The notes under the pieces were generated by a model. It was not told the origin of the DNA. It did no database searches and saw only the letters and a program-made list of their open reading frames with translations. Below are positions 15,156 through 23,910 of a stretch of 64,000 nt of DNA, in pieces; position 1 is the first letter of the stretch, and every line of letters begins with the position of its first letter. Made by a program: the position numbers and the translations under genes. The stretch comes from Alphaproteobacteria bacterium (GTDB taxonomy: Bacteria; Pseudomonadota; Alphaproteobacteria; UBA8366; Aestuariispiraceae), in NCBI GenBank assembly GCA_024743195.1, contig JANSXE010000004.1, forward strand, positions 248,001-312,000, in the 5' to 3' direction.

Positions 15156-15772
15156 TCCGTCGGTCCGGTCCAGGATTTGAGGAACTTGCCGGGCTCGGGC
15201 CGCTTCTTGACGCGCCGGTCGGCCGGCGGCGTTCCCATATAGAGAAAGCCGATCAGGCGGTCCTTTTCCCCGAAGCCCAGCGCCTTGCGCACCGTCGGAT
15301 CGTGCGCGACCCACCCGGTCAGCAGCACCGCGCCCCATCCGGCCGCATGGGCCGCCAGCAGCACGTTCTGGGTCGCGCAGGCCGCGGCGATCACCTGCTC
15401 CTCCGGCGGGACCTTCGGGTGGTTCTCCGTGATCTCCGCGGCGACCGCCAGGATCAGCGGGGAGCGCAGCGGCTTGCCGCGGAGCGCCGCGACGTCCTCC
15501 TCGCAGGTCATGGGATCGCGCGCGCGCAGCGCGGCCTCGAACACGTCCGACAGCCGCTCGCGCGCCGACCCGCGGATCGAGAGGAACCGCCAGGGGCGCA
15601 ACGCGCCGTGATCCGGCGCGCTGACGGCGGCGGCGAGCAGCCGCTCAAGCTCGGCGTCGTCCGGGGCGGGCTCCGCCAGATCGACCGCCTTGGTCGATTG
15701 GCGCGACGCGATGAGATCGATCAGCGCCTCCGAGGCGCTGTCGAAGGGGGCGTCCAGTGCGGCGTCCGGCAT
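15152..15772 (-). CDS. Nitroreductase family protein (YdjA-like)
   Basis: This 206-residue FMN-dependent oxidoreductase resembles the small YdjA-type nitroreductases. Seen: LIASRQSTKAVDL (the family has R-R-S followed by basic FMN contacts), the PDHGALRPWRF word, which is specific to this branch, AACATQNVLLAAHAAGWGAVLLTG, and a C-terminal FLYMGTPP. The natural electron acceptor is unknown. It is convergent with tssG and overlaps its end, so it is unlikely to belong to the T6SS. Confidence 0.88.
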   Translation of the reverse strand: MPDAALDAPFDSASEALIDLIASRQSTKAVDLAEPAPDDAELERLLAAAVSAPDHGALRPWRFLSIRGSARERLSDVFEAALRARDPMTCEEDVAALRGKPLRSPLILAVAAEITENHPKVPPEEQVIAAACATQNVLLAAHAAGWGAVLLTGWVAHDPTVRKALGFGEKDRLIGFLYMGTPPADRRVKKRPEPGKFLKSWTGPTD

Positions 15773-15820
15773 GCCGGGTCTCCCGAGATCAGGCGGTCGA
15801 AAAGGCGGCGGTTCGCCCGC

Positions 15821-16546
15821 TTATGTAGGGCGTCCGCGCCCGTCCAGAAAGGGCATCAGCAGGAATCCCGCGATGAAGCCGCCCAGATGCGCCTCCCAGG
15901 CGATCCCGCCGTCGACGCCGAACAGGGCGGGCGCGCCCGTCATCACGACGTTGATCGCGAGATAGGCGCCGGCGAACATGAAGGCGGTGCGGCGATGATG
16001 GAAGGGCGGCGGCGCCGGAGCGACGCCCGGCGGCGGATAGAGCGCGACCCGCAGAAGCGCGCCCAGCACCCCGAAGATCGCGCCCGAGGCGCCGACCAGC
16101 GGCGTGATCTCATAGGGCGAGAAGGCGGCGAACAGCATGACGCCGCCCACCGCCGACAGCGCATAGAGCAGCAGGAAGACCACCGGCCCCATGCGCCGCG
16201 CCACCGCCGTCCCGAAGGCCAGCAGGAACCCCATGTTGGTGAGCAGATGCAGCCAGCCCCCGTGGATCAGCGTGTGGCCGACGGGCGAGATCAGCATGCC
16301 CGGCAGTTCCGTCTCGACCGCGCCGGGGTGGGTGTAGCGCGCCGGGATGAAGGCCAGCGTCAGAAAAAGCCGTCCCATCGCCTCCTGCGGCAGCCAGCCC
16401 ATCGCGGCCGCCATCCGCACCAGATGCGCGCCGACGGTGACGCCCAGAATCCAGCGCACGATGGTGGGCGCGATCAGGATCGGCTGGCGCGGCGGACGCG
16501 GCGCGCCGGGGGTCGGGCGGTGCGGGCGGGGTTGCGGCGGGGACAT
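15821..16546 (-). CDS. Rhomboid family intramembrane serine protease
   Basis: This 241-residue polytopic membrane protein cleaves transmembrane substrates within the bilayer. The catalytic dyad is visible: Ser in GASGAIFG and His in AHLGGFIAGF. The HGGWLHLLTNMGFLLAFG segment with the His/Asn oxyanion region is typical. About six hydrophobic segments follow a Pro/Arg-rich cytoplasmic N-terminus. ATG 16546 is preferred; the frame extends to a TTG at 16621 overlapping the upstream acetyltransferase stop, which would add 25 basic residues. The substrate is unknown. Confidence 0.88.
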   Translation of the reverse strand: MSPPQPRPHRPTPGAPRPPRQPILIAPTIVRWILGVTVGAHLVRMAAAMGWLPQEAMGRLFLTLAFIPARYTHPGAVETELPGMLISPVGHTLIHGGWLHLLTNMGFLLAFGTAVARRMGPVVFLLLYALSAVGGVMLFAAFSPYEITPLVGASGAIFGVLGALLRVALYPPPGVAPAPPPFHHRRTAFMFAGAYLAINVVMTGAPALFGVDGGIAWEAHLGGFIAGFLLMPFLDGRGRPT

Positions 16547-16617
16547 GCGCGGTTTGCGGCCTCGTCGGTCGAAGGGCGGGCGATTGGGACGCAGTGTGCC
16601 GGCCCCCGCCCCCGCGG

Positions 16618-17112
16618 TCAAAGCGCCTGAGCCGCCTCTGCAAGCTCCGACAGCGCCGCGCCGCGCAGTTCATAGACCAACGCCTCTTCGGGCAGGGCGG
16701 CCCCCACGCGCTCATAGAGCCGGTGCGCCGGATTGCTGCGATAGGCGGCGAGGCCGACAGAGCCGCGCCCTTCCTCGACCGCGCGTCGCGCCACGGCGGC
16801 CAGCAGCGCCCGGCCGAGGCCGGCGTTGCGCCGGCCCGGCTCGACATAGAGGTCGTGGAGCCAGACGCCCATGCGCCCCGCATCCGTGTCGAAGAAGTCC
16901 TGACACAGCGCGTAGCCGATCGCGGCGCCGGACGCGTCCTCGGCCAAGACGCCGTAGAGGAAGGGACGCGCCCCCGTCAGCAGCGGGCGGATCGCCTCGG
17001 CCGGGAAGGGCGGCGCCTTGATCCCGAAATGCCGGTTCAGCGTCTCGGCGAGAGCGGCGACGGCGGGCGCGTCTCCCTCGGTCAGGGCGCGCAGGCGGTG
17101 GGGGTCGGGCAT
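16618..17112 (-). CDS. GNAT family N-acetyltransferase
   Basis: This 164-residue GNAT acetyltransferase transfers acetyl from acetyl-CoA to an unknown amine. The acetyl-CoA-binding motif A is seen as LYVEPGRRNAGLGRALLAAVARRAVEEG, followed by the AYRSNPAHRLYERVG motif B. The N-terminal ALTEGDAPAVAAL is typical. It directly precedes the rhomboid gene on the same strand with essentially no spacing, so the two are probably cotranscribed. Confidence 0.88.
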   Translation of the reverse strand: MPDPHRLRALTEGDAPAVAALAETLNRHFGIKAPPFPAEAIRPLLTGARPFLYGVLAEDASGAAIGYALCQDFFDTDAGRMGVWLHDLYVEPGRRNAGLGRALLAAVARRAVEEGRGSVGLAAYRSNPAHRLYERVGAALPEEALVYELRGAALSELAEAAQAL

Positions 17113-17257
17113 GGCGTGCGCCTAAGGCTGCGGCGGTAACGCAATCTGCTTTACCAGCCGCGCCTCCCGTCTGGCCAGCCTCCGGAGGCTTCGGCATAAT
17201 CCGGCCGCGTCGGCGCGGGATAGGCGCCGTGATGCGCGGCAGGCGCAGGGAGGGGCG

Positions 17258-18796
17258 ATGAATCTGGCTTTGTGGGTCGAGCGGGCGGGCAAGGCGCGCG
17301 CGGACGCGCCGGCGACCGCCTGGGGCGCGCGCGTGCATCGGCGCTATGGCGAGCTGGCCGAACGGGCTTCGCGTCTCGCCGCCGGGATGCGCGGCCTGGG
17401 GCTTGCGCCCGGCGCGCGGGTCGCGCTCTTCGCCAAGAACCATCCGGCCTATGTGGAGGCGATGGTCGCGATCTGGTGGGCCGGCCTCGCCGCCGTTCCG
17501 ATCAACAACAAGCTGCACCGGGACGAGGTCGCCTACATCCTCGAGGCGTCGCGCGCCGGGCTCGTCTTCACCACGCCGGACCTGGGCGAGACCGCGGCCG
17601 CGGCGGCCCCGGCGACGCCGCTGATGGATCTCGAAGGCGCGGCCTACGAGGCGCTGATCGCCGGCGCGGAGCCGGCGCCGGTCGCCGACGCCGGGCTCGA
17701 CGATCTCGCCTGGCTGTTCTTCACCTCCGGCACCACGGGGCGGCCGAAGGGCGCGATGCTGAGCCATCGCAATCTGTTGACCATGACGACGGCCTATCTC
17801 GCGGACGTCGCCCCGGTCGCAGAGGGCGACGCCTGTCTGCACGCGGCGCCGATGAGTCACGGCTCCGGCCTCTACATCCTGCCGCATCTGGCGCATATGG
17901 GCGTCAATGTCGTCCCGGAGAGCGGCGGCTTCGGGCCGGCGGAGATCGTGGAGCTGCTGACCCGCTGGCCGCGCGCGGCGATGTTCGCCGCGCCGACGAT
18001 GCTGAACCGCCTGGTGCGCTGGGAGGGGGAGATACCGGAGGCGGCGCTGCGCAACCTGAAGGCCGTGATCTATGGCGGCGCGCCGATGTATGTGGAGGAC
18101 GCGCAGGCGGCGCTCGAGCGCCTCGGTCCGCGCCTCGTCCAGATCTACGGCCAGGGCGAGAGCCCGATGACCATCACCTGCCTGCGCCGCGAGGAGATCG
18201 CGGACCGGGAGCATCCGGACTGGTTGACGCGGCTCGGCTCCGCCGGGCGGCCCTATGTGAACGTCGAAGTGCGCGTCGTCGACGCGGACGGGCGCCCCGT
18301 CGCGCCCGGCGAGAGCGGCGAAATCGCCTGCCGCGGCCCCTCGGTCATGCTGGGTTATCTCGACGACCCGGAGGCGACGGCCCGGACGATCCGCGACGGC
18401 TGGCTGATGACCGGCGACGTCGGCGCTTTCGACGCGGCCGGCTATCTGACGCTGATGGACCGTTCGAAGGATCTGATCATCTCGGGCGGGACCAACATCT
18501 ACCCGCGTGAGGTCGAGGAGGCGCTCTTGACCCATCCCGGGGTCGACGAATGCTCGGTGATCGGCCGGCGCGACGCCGATTGGGGCGAGATCGTCGTCGC
18601 CTACGTCGTCGGCCGCGCGGGGGAGGACGAGCTCGACGCCTGGTGCCTGGAGCGTATGGCCCGATTCAAGCGGCCCAAGGCCTACGTCTTCGTCGACGAG
18701 CTTCCGAAGAACAACTACGGGAAGATTCTGAAGACCGAGCTGCGCGAGCGCGATGCGGCGCGCACCGAGCCCCTGCAAGGAGGAGTGAACGGATGA
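17258..18796 (+). CDS. Acyl-CoA synthetase (AMP-forming)
   Basis: This 512-residue ANL-superfamily ligase activates a carboxylic acid to acyl-AMP and then acyl-CoA. Core motifs: the P-loop FFTSGTTGRPKGAMLSH near residue 155, IYGQGESPMTIT (family YGxTE, with Gln/Gly-Glu here), GWLMTGDVG, DRSKDLIISGGTNIYPREVEE, and the C-terminal catalytic Lys in KNNYGKILKTELR. The enzyme is short for a long-chain ligase and resembles medium-chain or aromatic acid ligases. Its stop overlaps the following SDR start (ATGA), forming a two-gene operon. The substrate cannot be assigned. Confidence 0.9.
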   Translation: MNLALWVERAGKARADAPATAWGARVHRRYGELAERASRLAAGMRGLGLAPGARVALFAKNHPAYVEAMVAIWWAGLAAVPINNKLHRDEVAYILEASRAGLVFTTPDLGETAAAAAPATPLMDLEGAAYEALIAGAEPAPVADAGLDDLAWLFFTSGTTGRPKGAMLSHRNLLTMTTAYLADVAPVAEGDACLHAAPMSHGSGLYILPHLAHMGVNVVPESGGFGPAEIVELLTRWPRAAMFAAPTMLNRLVRWEGEIPEAALRNLKAVIYGGAPMYVEDAQAALERLGPRLVQIYGQGESPMTITCLRREEIADREHPDWLTRLGSAGRPYVNVEVRVVDADGRPVAPGESGEIACRGPSVMLGYLDDPEATARTIRDGWLMTGDVGAFDAAGYLTLMDRSKDLIISGGTNIYPREVEEALLTHPGVDECSVIGRRDADWGEIVVAYVVGRAGEDELDAWCLERMARFKRPKAYVFVDELPKNNYGKILKTELRERDAARTEPLQGGVNG

Positions 18797-19599
18797 CGAA
18801 ACGCCTCGACGGCAAGATCGCCCTGGTGGTCGGCGCGGGCTCGATCGGCCCCGGATGGGGCAACGGGAAGGCGACCGCCGTGCTGTTCGCGCGCGAGGGG
18901 GCCAAGGTGGTCTGCGCCGACGTCAACCCGAAGGCCGCGGAGGAGACGGCCGCGATCATCCGCGAGGAGGGCGGCGAGGCGGCGGCGCTCGCCGCCGACG
19001 TCTCGAAGAGCGCCGACATGGCGGCGGCGGTCGAAAAGACGCTCGAGGCGTTCGGCCGGCTCGACGTGCTCGACTACAATGTGGGTCTCGCTCACGTCGG
19101 CGGCGTCGTCGAGGTGACGGAGGACGATTGGGACCGGATGTTCGACGTCAATCTGAAGGGCTGCTTCCTGGCGATGAAGCACGCCATCCCGGTGATGGAG
19201 GCGCAGGGCGGCGGCTCGATCGTCGCGATCTCGTCGATCGCCTCCATCCGCCATACGGGCATGCCCTACAGCACCTACTACGCGACCAAGGCGGCGATGA
19301 ACCATTTGGTTCGCACCACCGCGGTCGACTACGCGGCCAAGCGCATCCGGGTGAACGCGGTGTTGCCGGGCCTGATGAAGACGCCGATGGTCGAGCATTC
19401 GGCCGGCCTCGCGAAAGCCTATGCCGAAGGCGACGTGGAGGAGATGTGGCGGGTGCGCGACGCCCAGGTCCCGATGGGCCATATGGGCGACGCCTGGGAC
19501 GTGGCCAACGCCTGCCTGTTTCTGGCCAGCGACGAGAGCAAGTACGTCACCGGTCTGGAGCTCGTCGTCGACGGCGGGATCACCCTGAAATACAGTTGA
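18793..19599 (+). CDS. SDR family oxidoreductase
   Basis: This 268-residue short-chain dehydrogenase has an unusual cofactor loop, VGAGSIGPGWGNGKA, longer than the classical TGxxxGIG and typical of one SDR subgroup. Catalytic residues are clear: Ser in ISSIASIRHTG and Tyr/Lys in YYATK. NAVLPGLMKTPMVE and a C-terminal GLELVVDGGITLKYS complete the fold. It is translationally coupled to the acyl-CoA synthetase and probably acts on a related acyl or hydroxy-acid intermediate; this is inference from the operon only. Confidence 0.88.
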   Translation: MTKRLDGKIALVVGAGSIGPGWGNGKATAVLFAREGAKVVCADVNPKAAEETAAIIREEGGEAAALAADVSKSADMAAAVEKTLEAFGRLDVLDYNVGLAHVGGVVEVTEDDWDRMFDVNLKGCFLAMKHAIPVMEAQGGGSIVAISSIASIRHTGMPYSTYYATKAAMNHLVRTTAVDYAAKRIRVNAVLPGLMKTPMVEHSAGLAKAYAEGDVEEMWRVRDAQVPMGHMGDAWDVANACLFLASDESKYVTGLELVVDGGITLKYS

Positions 19600-19615
19600 G
19601 CGGTGGGGGGAGCCG

Positions 19616-20140
19616 ATGGCCGCTGGCGTCCAGATCGCGATGACCTACGACGCCGTGGAGGACCGCATCCTGATGCGCCACCGGGTGGGGTCGAAGGACG
19701 TGCGGCTGTGGATCACCCGGCGGCTGGCGCAATCCTGGATCGCCGGCGTCGCGCGCATCCTGGACCATGTGCAGGGGATCGAGGCGCAGCCGGCGGCCCA
19801 GCGCCGCGCCGTCGGCCGGTTCCAGCGCGAAAGCGCGGTGCGGGGCGCCGATTTCAGAAAGCCCTATGAGGAGGCGGAGACGGCGCTGGAGCCCTTTCCG
19901 CCGGAGGGGCCGATGCTGGTCGCGAAACTGACCTTCACGGCGCGCAAGAACGGCGCGCTGGAGCTGCTGTTCGCCGAGGCGGACACCGAACGCAGCGTGA
20001 AGATTCCGATCAGCCAGCGCGAATTGCACGGCCTCACCCACATGCTGACCCTGGCCGCGCGCAAGGGGGGCTGGGGCTTGAGCGATCCGAACCTTCCCGA
20101 TGCGAGCGCGCCGAAGGCGCCGCCGGCGCGCGCGAACTGA
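19616..20140 (+). CDS. Uncharacterised 174-residue protein
   Basis: I do not recognise the family. The protein is soluble, with no signal peptide or membrane segment. Visible features are an N-terminal IAMTYDAVEDRILMRHRV, then DVRLWITRRLAQSWIAGVARIL (a conserved-looking LW-TRR helix), a basic middle, a short beta-rich part (AKLTFTARKNGALELLFAEAD), and a Pro/Ala tail. It starts 17 bp after the SDR stop, behind a GGGGGGAG site, and so may be the third gene of the acyl-CoA synthetase operon. Codon use matches its neighbours, supporting a real gene. Confidence 0.75.
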   Translation: MAAGVQIAMTYDAVEDRILMRHRVGSKDVRLWITRRLAQSWIAGVARILDHVQGIEAQPAAQRRAVGRFQRESAVRGADFRKPYEEAETALEPFPPEGPMLVAKLTFTARKNGALELLFAEADTERSVKIPISQRELHGLTHMLTLAARKGGWGLSDPNLPDASAPKAPPARAN

Positions 20141-20161
20141 GCGCGCCCCCAATCCGCGCCC

Positions 20162-21241
20162 TCATTCCGGGCCGTCGGGGGGGCGCCCGCGCGCGTCGGG
20201 CCAGAGCCGCCGGAACGCGATCGGCGCCGCGATCACCACAAGCACGATGCGCACGACATGGTGGGTCGCCACGAAGGCCACGTCGGCGCCCAGCGCGAGC
20301 GCGACCAGCGACATCTCCGCCAGGCCGCCCGGCGCGTAGGCCAGCACGACCGCGTCGATCTCGACCCCCGCCAGCCGGTTCAGCAATAGCGCGAACAGAA
20401 CCGTCACCGCCAGCATCATCGCGGTCGACCCGACCGAGAGGCCCAAGACCCGTAAGACCTCGCGCCGGGCCACGCCGACGAAGCGACAGCCGATCACGGT
20501 TCCGATCACCCATTGCGCCAGATTGACGATCACGGTCGGCGGCTGCGCGGCGCTGAAGCCTGCCAGATGGACGATGGCGCTGACCATCATCGGCCCCACC
20601 AATAGGGCCGCCGGCAGCCGCAACAGCTTCGCCAGCGGCCAGCCCAAGAGGCCGGAGAGGATCAGGATCGCATAGTCCTGCGCCGCCACGTCGGCGAGCG
20701 CCACGCCGAAGCGCGTGCGATCGACCAGCTCCACATCCGTCGTAAGGCGGAAGAAGATCGGGATCGCCAGCACGGCCAGCAGGATGCGGCTGGCGTGCGT
20801 CAGCACGATGCGCCGATCGTCGCCGCCCATCGCCGCCCCGACCAGCATCATCTCGTTCAACCCGCCCGGCATGCCGGCGAAATAGGCCGTCACCCGGTCG
20901 TAGCCGCCGATCCGACGGAAATAGTGATAGGCGAGGAAGCCGGTGATGAGGATGTAGCCGCCGAGCAGCGCCAGGCTCGCCGCCCAGTCGCCGGCGCGCT
21001 CCAGCATGCTCGGCGTGAAGCCGGAGCCGAGCATGACGCCCAGCACCATGATCATCGGCGGGCGGATCGTCGTCGGCCCTTTGATCGGCGCCCTCAGCAC
21101 GGCCAGAAGCGTGCAGGCGCACATCGGCCCGAGCATCCAAGGCAGCGGCATGGAGACCGCCTGCGCCGCCAGCGCGCCGAGCGCGCCCGCCCCCAACGCA
21201 AGGCCCATGCGCCCGATATCGTCGAGGCCGGGGCGGGTCAC
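20162..21241 (-). CDS. AbrB-type integral membrane protein (AmoA-like)
   Basis: This 359-residue membrane protein is built from two similar halves of the AbrB/ammonia-monooxygenase-like (PF05145) family, with about ten hydrophobic helices. The repeated motif is visible: PLPWMLGPM in the first half against PAALLVGPMMVSA in the second, and AGMPGGLNEMMLVG against AYAPGGLAEMSLVA. Members are predicted transporters or regulators of unknown substrate, unrelated to the AbrB DNA-binding fold. Its start overlaps the stop of the upstream aspartoacylase-like gene, so the two are coupled. Confidence 0.88.
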   Translation of the reverse strand: MTRPGLDDIGRMGLALGAGALGALAAQAVSMPLPWMLGPMCACTLLAVLRAPIKGPTTIRPPMIMVLGVMLGSGFTPSMLERAGDWAASLALLGGYILITGFLAYHYFRRIGGYDRVTAYFAGMPGGLNEMMLVGAAMGGDDRRIVLTHASRILLAVLAIPIFFRLTTDVELVDRTRFGVALADVAAQDYAILILSGLLGWPLAKLLRLPAALLVGPMMVSAIVHLAGFSAAQPPTVIVNLAQWVIGTVIGCRFVGVARREVLRVLGLSVGSTAMMLAVTVLFALLLNRLAGVEIDAVVLAYAPGGLAEMSLVALALGADVAFVATHHVVRIVLVVIAAPIAFRRLWPDARGRPPDGPE

Positions 21242-22194
21242 GTGCGGACCTCGCGCGCAAAGCGTACGGCCGTGCGGCCCGGCGCGGCGTTCGGCGTCGG
21301 CATGATCAGCACGCAGCCGTCATAGGGCGTCGCGACCGCGTCCGTCCCGTCATGGGCGACGACGGTTCCCGCCCGGGGAATGCATTCACCACCCTGGAAG
21401 TCCTCGACGAATCGGAAGGCCTGGGTTTCCGGCGTCGTGCGATGGGTGACCTCCAGCACCCGTTGCGCCGCCGCGGGCGCGGGCGGGCGCGGCAGGACGG
21501 CGCCGTCCTCCGGCAGCATGTCGAGCGCCGCCAGGAACCGCGCCGCGGTCTCGACCGCGCAGGCGACGGTGCGGGCGCGGTAATGCGGGCCGCACTCCAC
21601 CAGAAGCGCCGTCGCCGGATCCGTCGGATCGGCGAAGCGTCCGAAGTCGCGCATCCGTACCCCGTCGGCATGGCCGAAATCCATCACGATGTCCCGCGGC
21701 GCGCCCAGGCGCCGCGCCAGCGCCAGGCCCTTCGCCTCGCGTCCGGCCAGGATCATCGCCGGCCCGTCCCCGATCATGGAGTGCAGGTCGAGCAGGGCGT
21801 CCGCCGTCGCGATCTCCGGGGCGAGGGCCTTTGCGCGGGCGTGCTCGGGGCTGCGGACCGGCGCGGTCAGGACCTCCGGGCCCCACAGGCGGTTCAAATC
21901 CTCCACTGCGGCGCGGACCCCAAGGCGGGCGCCCGGTCCGGTCCGTCGATAGGCCTCCGGGTTGCCGAAGATCAGCGTGAGCGCGCCCCGCGAGGGGCGG
22001 AAGTCCGCACGCAGCAAGCGGTCGAGCACGACGGCGCCGCAGGGCTCGTCGCCATGCACGATCGCCGAGATCACGGCGTGCGGGCCCGGCGCGCCGTCGC
22101 GCGCCGGCAATCGATGCAGATAGGGGATCGGGCCGGCGCCGCGATGGGAGGAGATGTCGGGCGGCGCGACCTCGAGGGGTGCCTCGTCGCTCAT
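21238..22194 (-). CDS. Succinylglutamate desuccinylase/aspartoacylase family protein
   Basis: This 318-residue zinc-dependent amidohydrolase of the M14-like AstE/ASPA family removes acyl groups from amino acids or small amides. Zinc ligands are suggested by SAIVHGDEPCGA (HxxE) and by LLDLHSMIGDG further on. The VECGPHYRARTV segment holds the likely catalytic Glu. It is cotranscribed with the AbrB-type membrane protein, whose start overlaps its stop, which may link uptake or export to deacylation of a small molecule. The substrate is unknown. Confidence 0.85.
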   Translation of the reverse strand: MSDEAPLEVAPPDISSHRGAGPIPYLHRLPARDGAPGPHAVISAIVHGDEPCGAVVLDRLLRADFRPSRGALTLIFGNPEAYRRTGPGARLGVRAAVEDLNRLWGPEVLTAPVRSPEHARAKALAPEIATADALLDLHSMIGDGPAMILAGREAKGLALARRLGAPRDIVMDFGHADGVRMRDFGRFADPTDPATALLVECGPHYRARTVACAVETAARFLAALDMLPEDGAVLPRPPAPAAAQRVLEVTHRTTPETQAFRFVEDFQGGECIPRAGTVVAHDGTDAVATPYDGCVLIMPTPNAAPGRTAVRFAREVRT

Positions 22195-22206
22195 TGCTCC
22201 GCCAAT

Positions 22207-22845
22207 CTACCCCGTCGCGACGGATCGGAACAGGGCTGCGTCCTCGTCGGGCAGGGCGGCGGCGAGATCGTGCGGCCGGTCCATGTCGAAGGTGTGGGCC
22301 GCGAAGCCGAGGGCCTGCGCGGCGGCCGTATTCTCCGGCCGGTCGTCGATGAAGAGCGTGCGCGCCGGCGCCAGACCGAAGCGGCGGATCGCGGTTTCGA
22401 AGATCGCCGGCTCCGGCTTGATCGTCCCCTCATGCGCGGAAATCACCCGGCCGTCAAAGCGCGTCAGCACGGGATAGTGCGGCTCCGACCAGACCATATG
22501 CTCCGCCGCATAGTTGCTGAGCGCGAAGACCGGCCGACCCTCGGCCCGCAGCGCGTCGAGGAAGGCCGCCGTCTCCGCGATCTCGCCGTCGATGGTTTCG
22601 ATCCAGCGGCGCTCGTAGGTTCGAAAGGCGTCGAGATGCTGCGGCGCGCGGGCGGCGACGCGGGCCTCGGCCTCCGCGACGCTCAGGCCGCGATCCTGCG
22701 CCAGGATCAGGGCCGGCAGGTCGATCGCGTCTGAAAAGGCCTGCGCGGCGTCGGCCGACCCCAGGATGTCGGCCAGAAGCCGCTCCGGCCGCCAGCGGAT
22801 CAGTACATTGCCGAGATCGAAGAGATAGGCGTCGAAGCGCGTCAT
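22207..22845 (-). CDS. HAD-superfamily phosphatase
   Basis: This 212-residue HAD-IA hydrolase has all four motifs: I in FDLGNVLIRW (the catalytic Asp is followed by Gly and Asn in place of the usual second Asp), II in FALSNYA, III Lys in GTIKPEPAIFE, and IV in FIDDRPEN. A change from DxD to DxGN occurs in several HAD-IA phosphatases of the YihX type. It ends 13 bp before the aspartoacylase-like gene on the same strand. It is probably a sugar-phosphate or nucleotide phosphatase. Confidence 0.88.
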   Translation of the reverse strand: MTRFDAYLFDLGNVLIRWRPERLLADILGSADAAQAFSDAIDLPALILAQDRGLSVAEAEARVAARAPQHLDAFRTYERRWIETIDGEIAETAAFLDALRAEGRPVFALSNYAAEHMVWSEPHYPVLTRFDGRVISAHEGTIKPEPAIFETAIRRFGLAPARTLFIDDRPENTAAAQALGFAAHTFDMDRPHDLAAALPDEDAALFRSVATG

Positions 22846-23022
22846 GACGGGTGGATGGATAGCGCGCGACCGCCGATTCGGAAAGGGGCGCGGCGTTAAG
22901 CCTTTGCGACCCTCTTCGCTTGATTTTTTCGACCCGGCGACGGAGTCTCACGCTGCGGCGCCCCGTCAACGCGGGCGGCGTGCGTTTTGTGACGAAGCGG
23001 AGCGAGCGGGAGGGCGGCGACG

Positions 23023-23898
23023 ATGGAAGGTGCGGGGCGCGAGAGCGACGCGGCGTTGGAGGCTCGGACCGAGCGCGCGGCCGACGCGGACGCCGAGGCG
23101 CGCGGGGTCGGCGGCTTCCCGATCCCCGACAACGTCTACGCCGAGACCGTGACGGAGGTGGAGCATTACACCGACCGGCTGTTCCGCTTCCGCACCACGC
23201 GCTCCCAGGCTTTCCGGTTTCGCTCCGGCGAGTTCGCGATGATCGGCCTGCCCAATGCGGAGCGGCCCGTCTACCGCGCCTATTCCATGGCGAGCCCCGC
23301 TTGGGACGAAACGTTGGAGTTCTTCTCCATCAAGGTGCCGGACGGGCCCTTGACCCAGCATCTCCAGAAGATCAAGCCCGGCGACACCGTGCTCATGCGC
23401 AAGAAGCCGACCGGGACCCTGGTGCTCGACGCGCTGCTTCCGGGCAGCCGGCTTTACCTGTTGTCGACCGGGACCGGGATCGCGCCCTTCGCCAGCATCA
23501 TCCGCGATCCCGAGACCTACGATAAGTTCGAGCAGGTGATCCTCACCCACACCTGCCGCATCCCGGCGGAACTGCGTTATGGCGAACAACTCGTCGCCGA
23601 GATGCGCGACGACCCGCTGGTGGGCGAACTGGTGGAGGGCCGGCTGCACCACTACACCAGCGTCACCCGCGATGCCGATTTCCCGCGTCAGGGCCGCATC
23701 ACGACCCTGATCGAAAACGGCAAGCTGTTCGAGGATTTGGGGGTTCCGCCGCTCGATCCGGCGACGGACCGGGTGATGATTTGCGGCTCCATGGCGATGC
23801 TGCAGGATCTGAAGGCCCTGTGCCTCGCCCGCGGCTTCGAGGAAGGCGCCAACAACAAACCTGGGCAGTTCGTCGTCGAAAAGGCCTTCGCTGACTGA
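23023..23898 (+). CDS. fpr: Ferredoxin-NADP reductase
   Basis: This 291-residue FAD enzyme shuttles electrons between NADPH and ferredoxin or flavodoxin. Seen: the FAD motif RAYSMASP, the pyrophosphate/NADPH motif LLSTGTGIAPFASII, MICGSMAML, and a C-terminal PGQFVVEKAFAD as in bacterial Fpr. The first 30 or so residues are an acidic/Ala-rich extension not seen in typical 257-residue Fpr proteins. The ATG at 23023 has a good GGAGGG site, so the extension is likely translated. It is transcribed away from the HAD gene. Confidence 0.92.
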   Translation: MEGAGRESDAALEARTERAADADAEARGVGGFPIPDNVYAETVTEVEHYTDRLFRFRTTRSQAFRFRSGEFAMIGLPNAERPVYRAYSMASPAWDETLEFFSIKVPDGPLTQHLQKIKPGDTVLMRKKPTGTLVLDALLPGSRLYLLSTGTGIAPFASIIRDPETYDKFEQVILTHTCRIPAELRYGEQLVAEMRDDPLVGELVEGRLHHYTSVTRDADFPRQGRITTLIENGKLFEDLGVPPLDPATDRVMICGSMAMLQDLKALCLARGFEEGANNKPGQFVVEKAFAD

Positions 23899-23910
23899 GC
23901 GCGCCGCACT

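Noticed and set aside
15152-16546. Nitroreductase or rhomboid as T6SS effector
   Set aside because: They are on the opposite strand, belong to common housekeeping families and carry no MIX, PAAR or Hcp-fusion features.
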